Shown here piece by piece: positions 8,528 to 17,540 of a stretch of DNA of 64,000 nt. The position numbers and the translations under genes are program-made. Every line of letters begins with the position of its first letter. Position 1 is the stretch's first letter. The notes below the pieces were generated by a model that saw nothing but the letters and a program-made list of their open reading frames with translations, was not told the origin of the DNA and made no database searches. The DNA is from Microvirga antarctica. GTDB lineage: Bacteria > Pseudomonadota > Alphaproteobacteria > Rhizobiales > Beijerinckiaceae. The stretch lies in NCBI RefSeq assembly GCF_017921815.1, contig NZ_JAGEMM010000001.1:806001-870000 (forward strand), given 5' to 3'.

Positions 8528-9889
8528 TTGCCGACAGTCATTGCCATTGAATCGAAACCCGTCGTGCTGTTCGGAGTGACCACTCCGTTCGACCACCTCT
8601 ACCTCGTCAAGACGACCACAGACGCATCCGGCGACGTGATCGAGGAGAAGCTGATCCGGGGTGGACTAGGGTCCAGCGATAGGCTCGTCACGCTCGCGGA
8701 CGTCGATCTTGAGGGTTCACCGGACGATCGCGGATCGGCGACGCCGGCACAACGGCATCGGACCGTCCTCGACCTTGATGGACGCGACGCCGATCAGGTC
8801 TGGGACGTCATGGTCCAGCACACCCTGAACATCGGAAGTGCGCGGTTGCTCTACGGAGTGGAGGCGCTCGATGTGGATGCGGGTGGCGATGTGAACAGCA
8901 ACACCACGGTGGCGTCCGCGCTTCACACGGTGGGTATTGATCTTGCGTCCCACCTTCCCAGGGGCGTGGGTCCCGAGGATGTCCCGCTCTATAATCGTGT
9001 CGATGCGGTCTTCGTCAACGATCGGTTGGTGGGCGGGGCTTTCGACGACGTTATCTATGGCGGCGTCGGCAATGATCGTCTCGACGGCAACGCCGGCAAC
9101 GACAAGCTGTTTGGCGAATGGGGCAACGACAAGCTGATCGGCGGAGCAGGCAACGACCTTCTCGATGGCGGCATTGGCGCCGACTTGATGCATGGCGGCC
9201 TGGGCGACGACACCTATCGGGTCGACAATGCGGGCGACCGCGTGTTCGAGGAGAGCACCAACGTTTCCGGCGGGATCGACATGATCCAGAGCACCATCAG
9301 CTTCAACCTCGCCGGTCGCGCTGAGCTGGCCGGGGTCGAGAGGCTTCTCCTCAAAGGCGACCTCGATCTGACAGGCAGAGGAAATGGACTGGCAAACCAG
9401 CTCTATGGCAATGCGGGCGACAACGTCCTCACGAGTGCCGCTGGAGACGACGCTATCCGTGGCGGCGCAGGAGATGACAACCTCGTCGGCGCCGGCGGGA
9501 ACGACACCCTGCGAGGCGATGCGGGGAACGATATCCTGCGAGGCAGCACCGGGTCCGATGTGCTTCTCGGTGGGGCCGGGAGCGACGTTTTCGAATTCCG
9601 CAAAACATACGAGAGCGGACCAACCGCCCCCGATCGAATCCTCGATTTCGACACACGCGATGTGATCGATCTCGCCGCAATCGACGCCAATACCGGTCGC
9701 GCGGGCAACCAGCATTTCACGTTCATCGGGACGGCTGATTTCACGGGTGCAGGCCAGGTCCGGTTCGAACTCGACGGCCATGGCAACACGATCGTGGAGG
9801 CCAACGCGAATTCGGATCTGTCAGCAGATTTCACGCTCGTGCTCTCCGGCTATGTGAGAGCCATGACGGCTGGCGACTTCGTCCTTTAA
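8528..9889 (+). CDS. RTX calcium-binding repeat protein, probably type I secreted
   Basis: A 453-residue acidic protein with two blocks of hemolysin-type nonapeptide repeats (GGxGxDxLx): residues about 176-235, for example GGAGNDLLDGGIGADLMHGG, and about 295-355, for example GGAGDDNLVGAGGNDTLRGD. The repeats form a calcium-bound parallel beta-roll. There is no N-terminal signal peptide, and the C-terminal region after the repeats (VLSGYVRAMTAGDFVL) is of the type recognised by ABC-type I exporters. The N-terminal 170 residues are unrecognised and could hold the activity. Translation starts at TTG 8528, supported by a strong ggagga sequence at 8515-8520. No exporter genes lie nearby. Confidence 0.88.
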   Translation: MPTVIAIESKPVVLFGVTTPFDHLYLVKTTTDASGDVIEEKLIRGGLGSSDRLVTLADVDLEGSPDDRGSATPAQRHRTVLDLDGRDADQVWDVMVQHTLNIGSARLLYGVEALDVDAGGDVNSNTTVASALHTVGIDLASHLPRGVGPEDVPLYNRVDAVFVNDRLVGGAFDDVIYGGVGNDRLDGNAGNDKLFGEWGNDKLIGGAGNDLLDGGIGADLMHGGLGDDTYRVDNAGDRVFEESTNVSGGIDMIQSTISFNLAGRAELAGVERLLLKGDLDLTGRGNGLANQLYGNAGDNVLTSAAGDDAIRGGAGDDNLVGAGGNDTLRGDAGNDILRGSTGSDVLLGGAGSDVFEFRKTYESGPTAPDRILDFDTRDVIDLAAIDANTGRAGNQHFTFIGTADFTGAGQVRFELDGHGNTIVEANANSDLSADFTLVLSGYVRAMTAGDFVL

Positions 9890-9899
9890 TTCTGGTCCT

Positions 9900-9928
9900 C
9901 CCGCGTGCGCAGCACGCGCGCACGCGGG
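9900..9928 (+). terminator. Hairpin after the RTX gene
   Basis: A perfect 11-bp stem (cccgcgtgcgc at 9900-9910, gcgcacgcggg at 9918-9928) with a 7-nt loop lies just after the RTX stop. The following sequence is only moderately T-rich. It probably terminates the RTX transcript, and perhaps the convergent DUF982 transcript as well. Confidence 0.6.
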
Positions 9929-10015
9929 ATGCTTCTCTAGAACGACGCGATCTGGCGCGCGAGCGCCGGATCGCGCTTGCGTTCAGACAGATCGTCACTC
10001 TCTCGCGAGAGTTTG

Positions 10016-10387
10016 TTAGACCAGAAGTTCCGTTCGGAGAATCCCGGCGTCCAGAGCCGCTGCGAGAAAAGCGATCCGTGCCACGTCGGAAGAAATCTCC
10101 CCCGTCGAAGGATCCCTGCACGCGCGTACGGCGAACTGATAGACGGCGGTGTGTTTATGGGCCTGAGGCCATTCACGGAGCAGGATATCGGCGGCACATG
10201 CGATGCACCGCACTTCTCTCGCCACACCGCGGCTTGTAACAAGCGTGATGGCATTCTCGAACGTCAAACGACTGTCAGGCAAAGGATGGCACAACCAATC
10301 TTGCGAGCAGGAAAAAGTGCAATGGAGAGGGGGGCCACATGACCTGTCAACGACGAGAGAGGACGACCGTTCCCGTTTGCGCGACAA
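10016..10387 (-). CDS. DUF982 domain protein
   Basis: A small protein whose C-terminal 85 residues fit the DUF982 pattern common in Hyphomicrobiales: LTFENAITLVTSRGVARE, then CAADILLREWP, then FAVRACRDPSTGEISSDVAR followed by an AF-x-AAA-x-AGI ending. Function is unknown for the family; members often occur as multiple short paralogs. The first 40 residues of the 123-residue frame (with several Cys and Ser) lack family resemblance, so the true start may be an internal alternative codon near residue 40. It runs toward the RTX gene and away from the histidine kinase gene. Confidence 0.6.
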   Translation of the reverse strand: MSRKRERSSSLVVDRSCGPPLHCTFSCSQDWLCHPLPDSRLTFENAITLVTSRGVAREVRCIACAADILLREWPQAHKHTAVYQFAVRACRDPSTGEISSDVARIAFLAAALDAGILRTELLV

Positions 10388-10416
10388 ATCTCACAGCTCC
10401 GAACCAAAGCATTCGG

Positions 10417-10438
10417 CATTATACGCTATATTATAATG
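10417..10438. promoter_or_regulatory. AT-rich inverted repeat between DUF982 and kinase genes
   Basis: cattata (10417-10423) and tataatg (10432-10438) form an inverted repeat around an 8-nt centre. A perfect -10 hexamer TATAAT lies at 10432-10437 on the plus strand and another reads on the minus strand. In this GC-rich surrounding it probably marks the divergent promoter/operator region for the DUF982 gene and the kinase gene. No convincing -35 element was found. Confidence 0.4.
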
Positions 10439-10595
10439 TGCAAGACACCTAATTGCCGCTTCGAGCATGCGCGGAGGCATGCGGCGTCGCCTCGAAGCCG
10501 CCTTGATTTCTTCGTTCTCGGCACATAGCTAAAAGGCCGCAAGCCGCGTTGTGCGCTGTATCAATGTTGGTCGATTTTTTAGTCTTGGAGACCCA

Positions 10596-12476
10596 ATGGT
10601 CGATATCCTTGGCGCTGCAGCGGCAGACGGGATGAATACAGAACTGTCGTCGGCAGACCCGAATTTGGTCAACAACAGCGCCCTGCTCGCCACCATCCTT
10701 TCGGCAAGCAACGACTGCATCAAAATTCTCGATCTGGACGGAAACCTCCTCTTCATGAGCGAGGGCGGCAAACGTGTGATGGAAGTCGACGATTTTGATC
10801 GTCTCAAGAACTGTCCCTGGCCGGACTTCTGGCAAGACGAGGGGCACGCGGTGGCCAAGGACGCCGTTCTGAAGGCCAGAGATGGGCAGCGAGCGCGATT
10901 TCTCGGCAAAGCGGCAACCGCGAGGGGAGACCAGAAATTCTGGGACGTTCAGGTCCTTCCGATCATGGGCGAGGACGGACGTCCGGGACACCTGCTGTCG
11001 ATCTCGCGCGATATTTCTGACGTCAAGCTTGCTGATGCGACAGTCGAGCGACTGGTTCGCGAAGCGCAGACAGCGTCTGCTGTGGAAGTCGAGAATCTGC
11101 GGCAGCTGTTCAAGAACGCTCCGAGCTTCATGTGTGTGTTGCGCGGCCCTGACCATACATTCGAGATGACGAATGAGGCGTATCTGGAAGTCGTCGGCCG
11201 ACGTGACATTATCGGCAAAAGCGCCCGCAGCGCGTTCCCCGAATGGAGTCACCAGGGCTTCCATGACCTGCTCGACGACGTCTTTGCGTCGGGCCGCCCT
11301 TACACTGGACGCAATGTGCCGTTCCTGTTCCAGCCGGAGGACGGTGGCGATCCACAGACGTCCTATCTCAATTTTGTCTATCAGCCAATCTTGGGAGCCA
11401 GCGGCGAGGTCAGCGGGATCTTCATCGAGGGCAGCGACGTCACGGAGCAAATCAGAGCGGAGACTGCGCGCGTCGAGCGCGAGTTGGAACTGCGGGAAAG
11501 CGAAGCCAAATTCCGGGCAATCGCCGACACCATGCCGCAGATGGTGTGGTCAACGCGCCCTGACGGCCACCATGATTACTACAACGCACGCTGGTACGCG
11601 TTCACGGGCGTCCCGGCGGGGACCACAGACGGGGAAGGCTGGAACGGGCTCTTTCATCCTGACGATCAGGAGGCGGCCTGGGAACGCTGGCGGCACTCAC
11701 TTGCAACCGGCGACACTTACGAAATCGAATACCGTCTCCGTCATCATACCGGCCTCTATCGCTGGACGCTCGGTCGCGCCCTTCCCATCAGGGACGACGC
11801 CGGACAGATTACCCGCTGGTTCGGCACCTGCACGGATATCCACGATTCGAAAGAACAGGCCGAATACACCACTCTGCTGAGCCACGAACTCAGTCACCGG
11901 ATCAAGAATATCTTCGCGATCATCCATAGCCTGATCGGATTGTCGGCACGACGCGCGCCTGAGTCGAAGAAATTCGCAATGGATCTGCAGGAGCGGCTAT
12001 CCGCGTTGGGGCGTGCCCACGATTTCGCTCGTCCGCACAGCGAAATTTCTATGCCGGTGGCAGGCGAAACAACGCTGCATGCGATCCTGCGCGAGATCCT
12101 GAGGCCCTATCCGGCGATGGACGAGGGGCGTCTTGTTGTGACCGGTGACGACATCGCGATCGATGACCGATCGGCCACGCCATTGGCCCTGATCTTCCAT
12201 GAACTCGCTACCAATGCTTCAAAATACGGCGCGCTGTCGTCAGCGGACGGTCTGGTGACAATTTCGAGTCAGAGCGACGCTGGGCGTCTGAGCATCACAT
12301 GGGTGGAAACGGGTGGCCCCCCTGTGGAGGGAATACCGGAGAGAACCGGTTTCGGAACGCGTCTCTCGGGTGTCAGTGTCGAAAATCATCTGGCGGGCAA
12401 GATCACGCGCCATTGGCTTGCGACCGGGCTGGTGGTGGAGATGACCTGTCCGGAGACAAGCCTGCGCCGCGCTTGA
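10596..12476 (+). CDS. PAS-domain HWE-family sensor histidine kinase
   Basis: A cytosolic sensor kinase of 626 residues without transmembrane segments. Three PAS-type domains occupy roughly residues 30-150, 160-285 and 295-420; the last contains the PAS/PAC signature NGLFHPDDQEAAWERW and YRWTLGRALPIRDDAG. The HWE kinase core follows: ELSHRIKNIFAIIHSL, whose His434 is the phosphoacceptor, FHELATNASKYGAL as the N box with its defining His, and TWVETGGPP supplying the W-x-E motif. ATG 10596 is preferred over the GTG at 10551 because of a ggag sequence just upstream. It abuts tail to tail with a lone receiver gene, its likely partner. Confidence 0.92.
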   Translation: MVDILGAAAADGMNTELSSADPNLVNNSALLATILSASNDCIKILDLDGNLLFMSEGGKRVMEVDDFDRLKNCPWPDFWQDEGHAVAKDAVLKARDGQRARFLGKAATARGDQKFWDVQVLPIMGEDGRPGHLLSISRDISDVKLADATVERLVREAQTASAVEVENLRQLFKNAPSFMCVLRGPDHTFEMTNEAYLEVVGRRDIIGKSARSAFPEWSHQGFHDLLDDVFASGRPYTGRNVPFLFQPEDGGDPQTSYLNFVYQPILGASGEVSGIFIEGSDVTEQIRAETARVERELELRESEAKFRAIADTMPQMVWSTRPDGHHDYYNARWYAFTGVPAGTTDGEGWNGLFHPDDQEAAWERWRHSLATGDTYEIEYRLRHHTGLYRWTLGRALPIRDDAGQITRWFGTCTDIHDSKEQAEYTTLLSHELSHRIKNIFAIIHSLIGLSARRAPESKKFAMDLQERLSALGRAHDFARPHSEISMPVAGETTLHAILREILRPYPAMDEGRLVVTGDDIAIDDRSATPLALIFHELATNASKYGALSSADGLVTISSQSDAGRLSITWVETGGPPVEGIPERTGFGTRLSGVSVENHLAGKITRHWLATGLVVEMTCPETSLRRA

Positions 12477-12893
12477 CTAACCGAACCGTCGATCGTTGCG
12501 GAACACCCGAAGACATGAGGGCGGCGACGGCGTACGTCTGAGGGCGTAGTTTACCGCGGCTTCGACGGCTTTTGGGTCACAAGGCTTGGTGAGAACGCCC
12601 ACTGTTCCAGCGATGCCGTCTCCCAGCATGCGCGGATTGGCCGTCATGAACAGCACCGTCATCCCATAGTCGCGCGCCAGTCGCTCCCCCACTTCAGGCC
12701 CAGTCGGCCCATCCCGCAGATTGAGGTCCACCAGAGCGATATCAGGACGGTTTTCGAGAAGGGCGAATGCGCCGGCAGAATCAGCGGCGATACCCACAGG
12801 GCTGTGGCCCAGATCTTCGAGCAATGCCTCAAGCTCGAGCGCGACCAGCATCTCGTCTTCGACAATCATAATCCGTGCTGACACTGACCTCAC
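12477..12893 (-). CDS. Single-domain response regulator
   Basis: A 138-residue stand-alone receiver domain. The acidic pocket is Glu12-Asp13, the phosphoacceptor is Asp56 in LVDLNLRDG, and the conserved switch residues Thr84 and Lys103 (GVLTKPCD) are present. There is no output domain, so it should act by protein contact or as a phosphate sink. It is convergent with the HWE kinase gene, stop to stop with no spacer. The frame opens with GTG 12893, with a second GTG nine bases in that has a better-placed aggtgagg sequence. A near-consensus sigma-EcfG promoter lies 33 bp upstream. HWE kinase plus lone receiver resembles the LovK/LovR arrangement known from Caulobacter. Confidence 0.92.
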   Translation of the reverse strand: MRSVSARIMIVEDEMLVALELEALLEDLGHSPVGIAADSAGAFALLENRPDIALVDLNLRDGPTGPEVGERLARDYGMTVLFMTANPRMLGDGIAGTVGVLTKPCDPKAVEAAVNYALRRTPSPPSCLRVFRNDRRFG

Positions 12894-13221
12894 CTGGCAG
12901 ATTGGGGTTCGGGCTAGGGCCGTTCAACGGACAACCGTCCGATCGGTTCCCACCCCAATCCTTTCACAACAGGTGCCTTGTGTCCCGCATCAAGCGCACG
13001 CTTCTCGGTTTTTCCAACGCAAACAGGTCGCGGATCTCGGCGGCAGGTGGTGCGCAGGAGAGCGGCGCCGGTTGATTATCCCAAATTTAACCAAGCCAGC
13101 GCTACATGGAGCCGAGTGCATGTGTTTTGTTTGTGCGGCGGCCTCGATCACTCCGGGGCTTGCATCCGACGCCGATGGGTCGGGTCGCGCCGTACGCGGT
13201 TGATGTTGCGTAGAGTTCACC
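12894..13221. other. Intergenic region between receiver and Tlde1-like gene
   Basis: These 328 bp hold the sigma-EcfG-like promoter for the receiver gene (12926-12950). The remaining part has no supported gene in either strand; short open frames here lack ribosome-binding sequences and conserved features. The promoter of the downstream plus-strand gene should lie in the 13080-13220 part. Confidence 0.5.
12926..12950 (-). promoter_or_regulatory. Sigma-EcfG promoter before the receiver gene
   Basis: On the minus strand GGAAC (12946-12950) and CGTT (12926-12929) are separated by exactly 16 nt, a complete match to the GGAAC-N16/17-CGTT consensus of the general stress response sigma factor. It is correctly oriented 33 bp upstream of the start codon of the lone receiver. 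Confidence 0.7.
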
Positions 13222-14340
13222 GTGGTGCAGTATCGCTTTCCGTTAGGCCGCCGCGCAAAGCGCACACAGCGGCGCAGACTTTGTCTCACCGCCACGCTTG
13301 TGGCGTTGTCGCTGAGCCCTGCCGTCTTCTTTGTCGAGCTTGCAGGTCGAGGCGAGGCGCCGCACACCGTCTTGCGGCACACGTCCGTCCCAGCGGCGAG
13401 AGAGCCTGTCAAGGTCGCGTCTCAGAAGACGTACGACTGGACGCTCGTCGATCCCAGGCCGACACTGGGACCCGACGCGAACCGCTTCGCGCAGAATGCG
13501 CCGCTCGACGCGATTTTCAGGCCTCTATCGCTCCCGCAGGAAGCGCATGTCGAGCAGCCTGTGGCGCCAGAGCAGCTGGCTGTTGCAGAGCCCATGCCGA
13601 TCAACACGGCTGAGGTTGCGCCCGTTATGCCGGTGGTTCGAGGTGTCCCTCTGCCTGTTCCGCGCCCGGCCGAGTTCCGCTCCACGAAACCTGCAGAGCC
13701 ATCGCAGATGGTTAGCGCGCCCGTCGTCCGGCCCATCAAAAGCGCTGCGATCGCCAGTGCGCCTGTCGACAACCGGACCTTCATCGAGAAGCTGTTCCGC
13801 CTTAATCCGGCCTCCCCACCGCCGTCTGCGCTGGGCTACGCGGCGCTGGAAACGCCTGCCGGGTCATCGCCCACCTCACGTCTGGTCCCTGGACCGAGTC
13901 CGTCGGTGGGGGTCGCGACGGCCGTCTACGACATCAGCGCGCAGGTGGTGCATATGCCGAATGGCGAGAAGCTGGAGGCCCATTCCGGCCTTGGCGACAA
14001 GCTTGACGATCCACGCTTCGTGCATGTGCGCATGCGAGGGGCGACGCCGCCGGGCACCTACAACATCACCGAGCGCGAACAGCTTTTTCATGGGGTGCGG
14101 GCCCTTCGGTTGAACCCGGTAGGCGGCAGCGGTGCCATCTATGGCCGCGATGGCCTGTTGGCGCATACCTATATGCTCGGCCCGAACGGGGACTCGAACG
14201 GCTGCGTGTCGTTCAAGAGCTACGACCGATTCCTGCAGGCCTATTTGCGCGGCGAGGTGAAGCGTCTGGTGGTCGTAACCGGCCGCGGGCAGGACGTTCT
14301 CCCACGCATCGTCAACAGCGGCTCTGGCCGCAACATCTGA
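13222..14340 (+). CDS. DUF2778 (Tlde1-like) L,D-transpeptidase-fold protein
   Basis: A 372-residue envelope protein. After a basic N-terminus (GRRAKRTQRRR) there is one hydrophobic segment (LCLTATLVALSLSPAVFFVEL), then about 180 residues of Pro/Ala-rich linker, then a C-terminal DUF2778 domain from about residue 230. The putative catalytic residues are His315 in LLAHTYMLG and Cys328 in NGDSNGCVSF, matching the His and Cys of L,D-transpeptidase-type catalysis. Family members act on peptidoglycan stems; some (Tlde1) are type VI effectors, while in Hyphomicrobiales most are housekeeping or uncharacterised. No type VI genes are nearby, so a cell wall role is more likely. GTG start at 13222. Confidence 0.8.
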   Translation: MVQYRFPLGRRAKRTQRRRLCLTATLVALSLSPAVFFVELAGRGEAPHTVLRHTSVPAAREPVKVASQKTYDWTLVDPRPTLGPDANRFAQNAPLDAIFRPLSLPQEAHVEQPVAPEQLAVAEPMPINTAEVAPVMPVVRGVPLPVPRPAEFRSTKPAEPSQMVSAPVVRPIKSAAIASAPVDNRTFIEKLFRLNPASPPPSALGYAALETPAGSSPTSRLVPGPSPSVGVATAVYDISAQVVHMPNGEKLEAHSGLGDKLDDPRFVHVRMRGATPPGTYNITEREQLFHGVRALRLNPVGGSGAIYGRDGLLAHTYMLGPNGDSNGCVSFKSYDRFLQAYLRGEVKRLVVVTGRGQDVLPRIVNSGSGRNI

Positions 14341-14368
14341 TCCCGGCGATCGGGGCAACCTTGGCCCG

Positions 14369-15643
14369 TCAGCGCGTCGCCTGAAGCAAGGCGCCATCGG
14401 GAAAGCAGGTTTCATCGCGGCCGCCTTTGGCCTGCCACTGCCCGATCGCGGTGCGGGTGGCAAAGCCAATGAGCCCATCGACCTTTCCGACGTCGTAACC
14501 TTGCGCCCGCAGGCGCTCCTGCATCGTCTGGATCGCGCCGCGCCGCATGGCATCCACGGCCTTCCAGCCTCCCGCGAAGGAGCTGCCGCCGCGCATGCGA
14601 TCGGCGAGATGGCCGATGAAGAGCGCATAGAGGTCGGATTCGTTGTAGCGTTTGAGAACGTAGAAGTTCTCCGAGACAAGGAAGGCCGGCCCAAGGCGGC
14701 CTGCGGGCATGAGCAGGAAGACGGTGGCATTCGCAGTCTCATCAGGCAGCGCGCGGCCGCTGACCGGCGAGACGCCAAGGCGCGCCCATTCCCGTCCCGC
14801 CCTGCCCTGCTGCGGCCCTTCGAGCGCGCACGAGACAGTCGCGGGCACGCGCACCTCGACGCCCCAACGCTCGTCCGGATCCCAGCCGTGTTCGCGCAGA
14901 TAGTTCGCAATGGACGCAAGGCTGTCAGGAGCGGAGCGCCAGATATCACGGCGCCCGTCGCCATCCCCATCGACCGCATAACGCAGGAATTTCGAGGGAA
15001 GCATCTGCGGCTGCCCCATGGCACCCGCCCACGAGGACAGCAAGGTTTCGCCAGGCAGATGATCCTGCTCAAGGATCACGAGAGCGGCCAGAAATTCCGG
15101 ATAGTAGAGGGTGCGCCGGCGTCCCAGATAGGCCTGCGTGGCGAGGACCCGCAGCGCCGGTCGGCCGGGCGCCACACGACCGAAATGCGATTCCCGTCCC
15201 CAGATGGCCACGACGATCTCGCGCGGCACGCCGTAGCGTCGCTCGATTCCGTCGAGGCTTGCCGCCCATTGCGTCAGGAGGCCCCTGCCCTGCGTGGCGA
15301 GTGAGGCGACCTGGCCCTCCGGAAAATAGCGCCCCGGGCTTTGAAATTCTGCCTGGTGCTGATTGGCTGGCGGAGCAGATCCGGACGGCTGCAGCTCCGG
15401 CAGGGTCCAATCGAGTGTGACCGCAGCGAGACTGCGATCGAACGTGTCGCGGGTCACGCCCTGCTTCTGCGCATCCGGCCATGCCGTCTGGGTCAGCCAG
15501 ACCCGGAACTGCGCCTCGATGGCCTGCCTCTTGTCCGGGCTCTGCGCTTGTACGGAGGATGGCCCGCCCGCGAGAGTGACGCAGGCGATGAGGGCTGTGA
15601 GCGCCACGGCGACAGAGCGGGAAAAACGGGTGAGGATCAACAT
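14369..15643 (-). CDS. Lytic murein transglycosylase, MltB family, with peptidoglycan-binding domain
   Basis: A 424-residue exported enzyme that cleaves the glycan strand with formation of 1,6-anhydro-MurNAc. A signal peptide covers about residues 1-33 (ending SSVQAQ). The SLT_2/MltB domain follows with VVAIWGRESHFGR, in which Glu151 is the catalytic acid, and the substrate-binding segments SSWAGAMGQPQMLPS and DGDGRRDIW. The C-terminal 60 residues are a PG_binding_1 domain (LRAQGYDVGKVDGLIGFATR). No lipobox is present, so it should be soluble in the periplasm. It is convergent with the Tlde1-like gene, placing two cell wall enzymes side by side. Confidence 0.93.
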   Translation of the reverse strand: MLILTRFSRSVAVALTALIACVTLAGGPSSVQAQSPDKRQAIEAQFRVWLTQTAWPDAQKQGVTRDTFDRSLAAVTLDWTLPELQPSGSAPPANQHQAEFQSPGRYFPEGQVASLATQGRGLLTQWAASLDGIERRYGVPREIVVAIWGRESHFGRVAPGRPALRVLATQAYLGRRRTLYYPEFLAALVILEQDHLPGETLLSSWAGAMGQPQMLPSKFLRYAVDGDGDGRRDIWRSAPDSLASIANYLREHGWDPDERWGVEVRVPATVSCALEGPQQGRAGREWARLGVSPVSGRALPDETANATVFLLMPAGRLGPAFLVSENFYVLKRYNESDLYALFIGHLADRMRGGSSFAGGWKAVDAMRRGAIQTMQERLRAQGYDVGKVDGLIGFATRTAIGQWQAKGGRDETCFPDGALLQATR

Positions 15644-15872
15644 GCTCCGGAGATTAGTTGAGGATCGCTCGCGATGAAACGGGTGCTGTCGTCATGGTGT
15701 TGCAATCGGGGCCAGCATATGGCGAATGCGGTTGATGTCACCGGACGGTTGTCGGATCCTGTCAGAGCTGATCGGTCTCGATCATGCTTCATCGGATGGA
15801 GCATTGGCGGCGGCCGCAGTCCGAAATATCATCGACCCTGCGAATTCTGCACCAGCTTGAGGAGCGCGCGAA

Positions 15873-16697
15873 ATGCCAATGGTCACCACCAAGGACGGCG
15901 TCGAGATTTTCTGCAAGGATTGGGGCTCGGGACAGCCCATCGTCTTCAGCCACGGCTGGCCCCTGTCGGCGGATGACTGGGACGCCCAGATGCTGTTCTT
16001 CCTCGGCCAGGGTTTCCGGGTCATCGCGCATGACCGGCGCGGCCACGGGCGGTCCAGCCAGGTCAGCGATGGCCACGACATGGATCATTATGCGGATGAC
16101 CTCGCGGCGGTCACCGCAGCGCTTGATCTGAAGAATGCCGTGCATGTGGGCCATTCGACGGGCGGCGGAGAGGTCATCCGCTATATTGCCCGCCATGGCG
16201 ACGAACGCGTTTCAAAGGCTGCCATCATCAGCGCTGTTCCGCCACTGATGCTGAAGACCGAGTCCAACCCCGGCGGCCTGCCGAAGGAGGTCTTCGACGG
16301 CCTGCGCAAACAGCTCGCAGCCAGCCGAAGCCAGTTCTACCACGATCTCCCTGCTGGGCCGTTCTACGGTTTCAATCGCGCTGCCGCCAAGCCATCAGAG
16401 GCGGTGATCTTGAACTGGTGGCGGCAGGGCATGATGGGAGGCGCGAAGGCTCACTATGACGGGATCACCGCCTTTTCCGAGACAGACTTCACGGAGGACC
16501 TGAAGACGATCAACGTGCCGGTACTCGTGATGCACGGCGACGACGACCAGATCGTGCCTTACGCCGATTCCGGCCCTCTCTCCGCGAAGCTGCTCAAGAA
16601 CGGAACGCTCAAAACTTACAAGGGTTTTCCGCACGGCATGCCCACGACAGAGGCCGACACGATCAATGCGGACCTGCTTTCATTCATCAGGTCCTAG
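15873..16697 (+). CDS. Alpha/beta hydrolase, cofactor-free haloperoxidase/esterase type
   Basis: A 274-residue hydrolase with nucleophile elbow GHSTGGGE (Ser95), an acidic segment [10 protein letters not shown] (Asp223-225) and catalytic His254 in FPHGMP. The start [20 protein letters not shown] and the strong similarity of the order of motifs to non-heme chloroperoxidases and aryl esterases place it in that subgroup. In vivo such enzymes are mostly carboxylesterases or perhydrolases, and the halogenation label reflects an in vitro side reaction. It is probably monocistronic: the terminator hairpin follows directly. Confidence 0.9.
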   Translation: MPMVTTKDGVEIFCKDWGSGQPIVFSHGWPLSADDWDAQMLFFLGQGFRVIAHDRRGHGRSSQVSDGHDMDHYADDLAAVTAALDLKNAVHVGHSTGGGEVIRYIARHGDERVSKAAIISAVPPLMLKTESNPGGLPKEVFDGLRKQLAASRSQFYHDLPAGPFYGFNRAAAKPSEAVILNWWRQGMMGGAKAHYDGITAFSETDFTEDLKTINVPVLVMHGDDDQIVPYADSGPLSAKLLKNGTLKTYKGFPHGMPTTEADTINADLLSFIRS

Positions 16698-16703
16698 TTC
16701 AAC

Positions 16704-16736
16704 GCATGCGGGGTGGTCCAGCCTCGCCCCGCATGC
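16704..16736. terminator. Bidirectional terminator hairpin
   Basis: A perfect 10-bp stem (gcatgcgggg at 16704-16713, ccccgcatgc at 16727-16736) with a 13-nt loop lies in the 75 bp between the convergent hydrolase and SDR genes. It has no U-tract on either side. It is well placed to close the hydrolase transcript and the long minus-strand catabolic operon. Confidence 0.55.
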
Positions 16737-16772
16737 GCCTGCTCATTCTGGCGGGGCGACTTCAGCCGCCCC

Positions 16773-17522
16773 TCAATAGGTTGCTCGCCCCCCTGAGACG
16801 TCGAAGACCGCGCCGGTCGAGAACGAACATTCCTCGCTGGCGAGCCAAGTGATCAGCGCCACGATTTCCTCGATCGCGCCGAAACGACCCATCGGGATCT
16901 TGGACAGCATGAAATCGATATGGCTCTGGCTCATCTGGTCGAAGATTGCTGTCTTGACGGCTGCCGGCGTCACGCAGTTGACCGTGATGTTGCTCGTCGC
17001 AAGTTCCTTCCCGAGAGATTTCGTCAGGCCGATGACGCCGGCCTTCGAGGCGCTGTAGGCCGACGCGTTGGGGTTTCCCTCCTTGCCGGCGATGGACGCC
17101 ACATTCACGATCCGCCCATATCCGCCATCGCGCATGACCGGAACAATCTCGCGGTTGCAGTAGAAGAGGCCATTGAGATTGATATCGATGACCTGCCGCC
17201 ATGCATCCACTGGATACTCCCACACCTTGGTGTTCGGGCCGGTGATTCCGGCGCTCGCAACCAGGATATCGATGCCGCCATGGCGCGCGACCGTTTCCGC
17301 ACGCGCAGCCGCGACAACCGCCGGATCGGTGATATCGACCTGGATGCCCGTGACATCGGAACCCATCCCCTCGCAGGCTGCGTCAATGGCAGTCTGGTTC
17401 ACATCCCAGATGACGACCTGCGCCCCCTCCTGGGCGAGCCGCATCGCAACGCCCCTGCCGATTCCTGAAGCGCCGCCAGTCACGACGGCGCGTTTTCCGT
17501 CAAAGCGTTTGCTGAACATCAC
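16773..17522 (-). CDS. Short-chain dehydrogenase/reductase (SDR) A
   Basis: A classical SDR of 249 residues: cofactor motif VTGGASGIGRGVAMRLA near the N-terminus, an acidic residue in VVIWDVN at the end of beta-2 that favours NAD over NADP, SAGITG, and the catalytic YSASKAGVIGLTK. The C-terminal EECSFSTGAVFDVSGGRATY is the usual substrate-loop end. It should oxidise or reduce a hydroxyl/keto group in the pathway of this operon. It is the last gene of the nine-gene minus-strand arm, 18 bp after the enolase-superfamily gene. ATG 17522 or the adjacent ATG 17519 is the start. Confidence 0.9.
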   Translation of the reverse strand: MMFSKRFDGKRAVVTGGASGIGRGVAMRLAQEGAQVVIWDVNQTAIDAACEGMGSDVTGIQVDITDPAVVAAARAETVARHGGIDILVASAGITGPNTKVWEYPVDAWRQVIDINLNGLFYCNREIVPVMRDGGYGRIVNVASIAGKEGNPNASAYSASKAGVIGLTKSLGKELATSNITVNCVTPAAVKTAIFDQMSQSHIDFMLSKIPMGRFGAIEEIVALITWLASEECSFSTGAVFDVSGGRATY

Positions 17523-17540
17523 TGAATTCTTTCGATACGA

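Noticed and set aside
9937-10254. 105-codon minus-strand frame overlapping the DUF982 gene in another frame
   Set aside because: Ser/Arg-rich low-complexity translation without a recognisable domain; the DUF982 frame explains this stretch.
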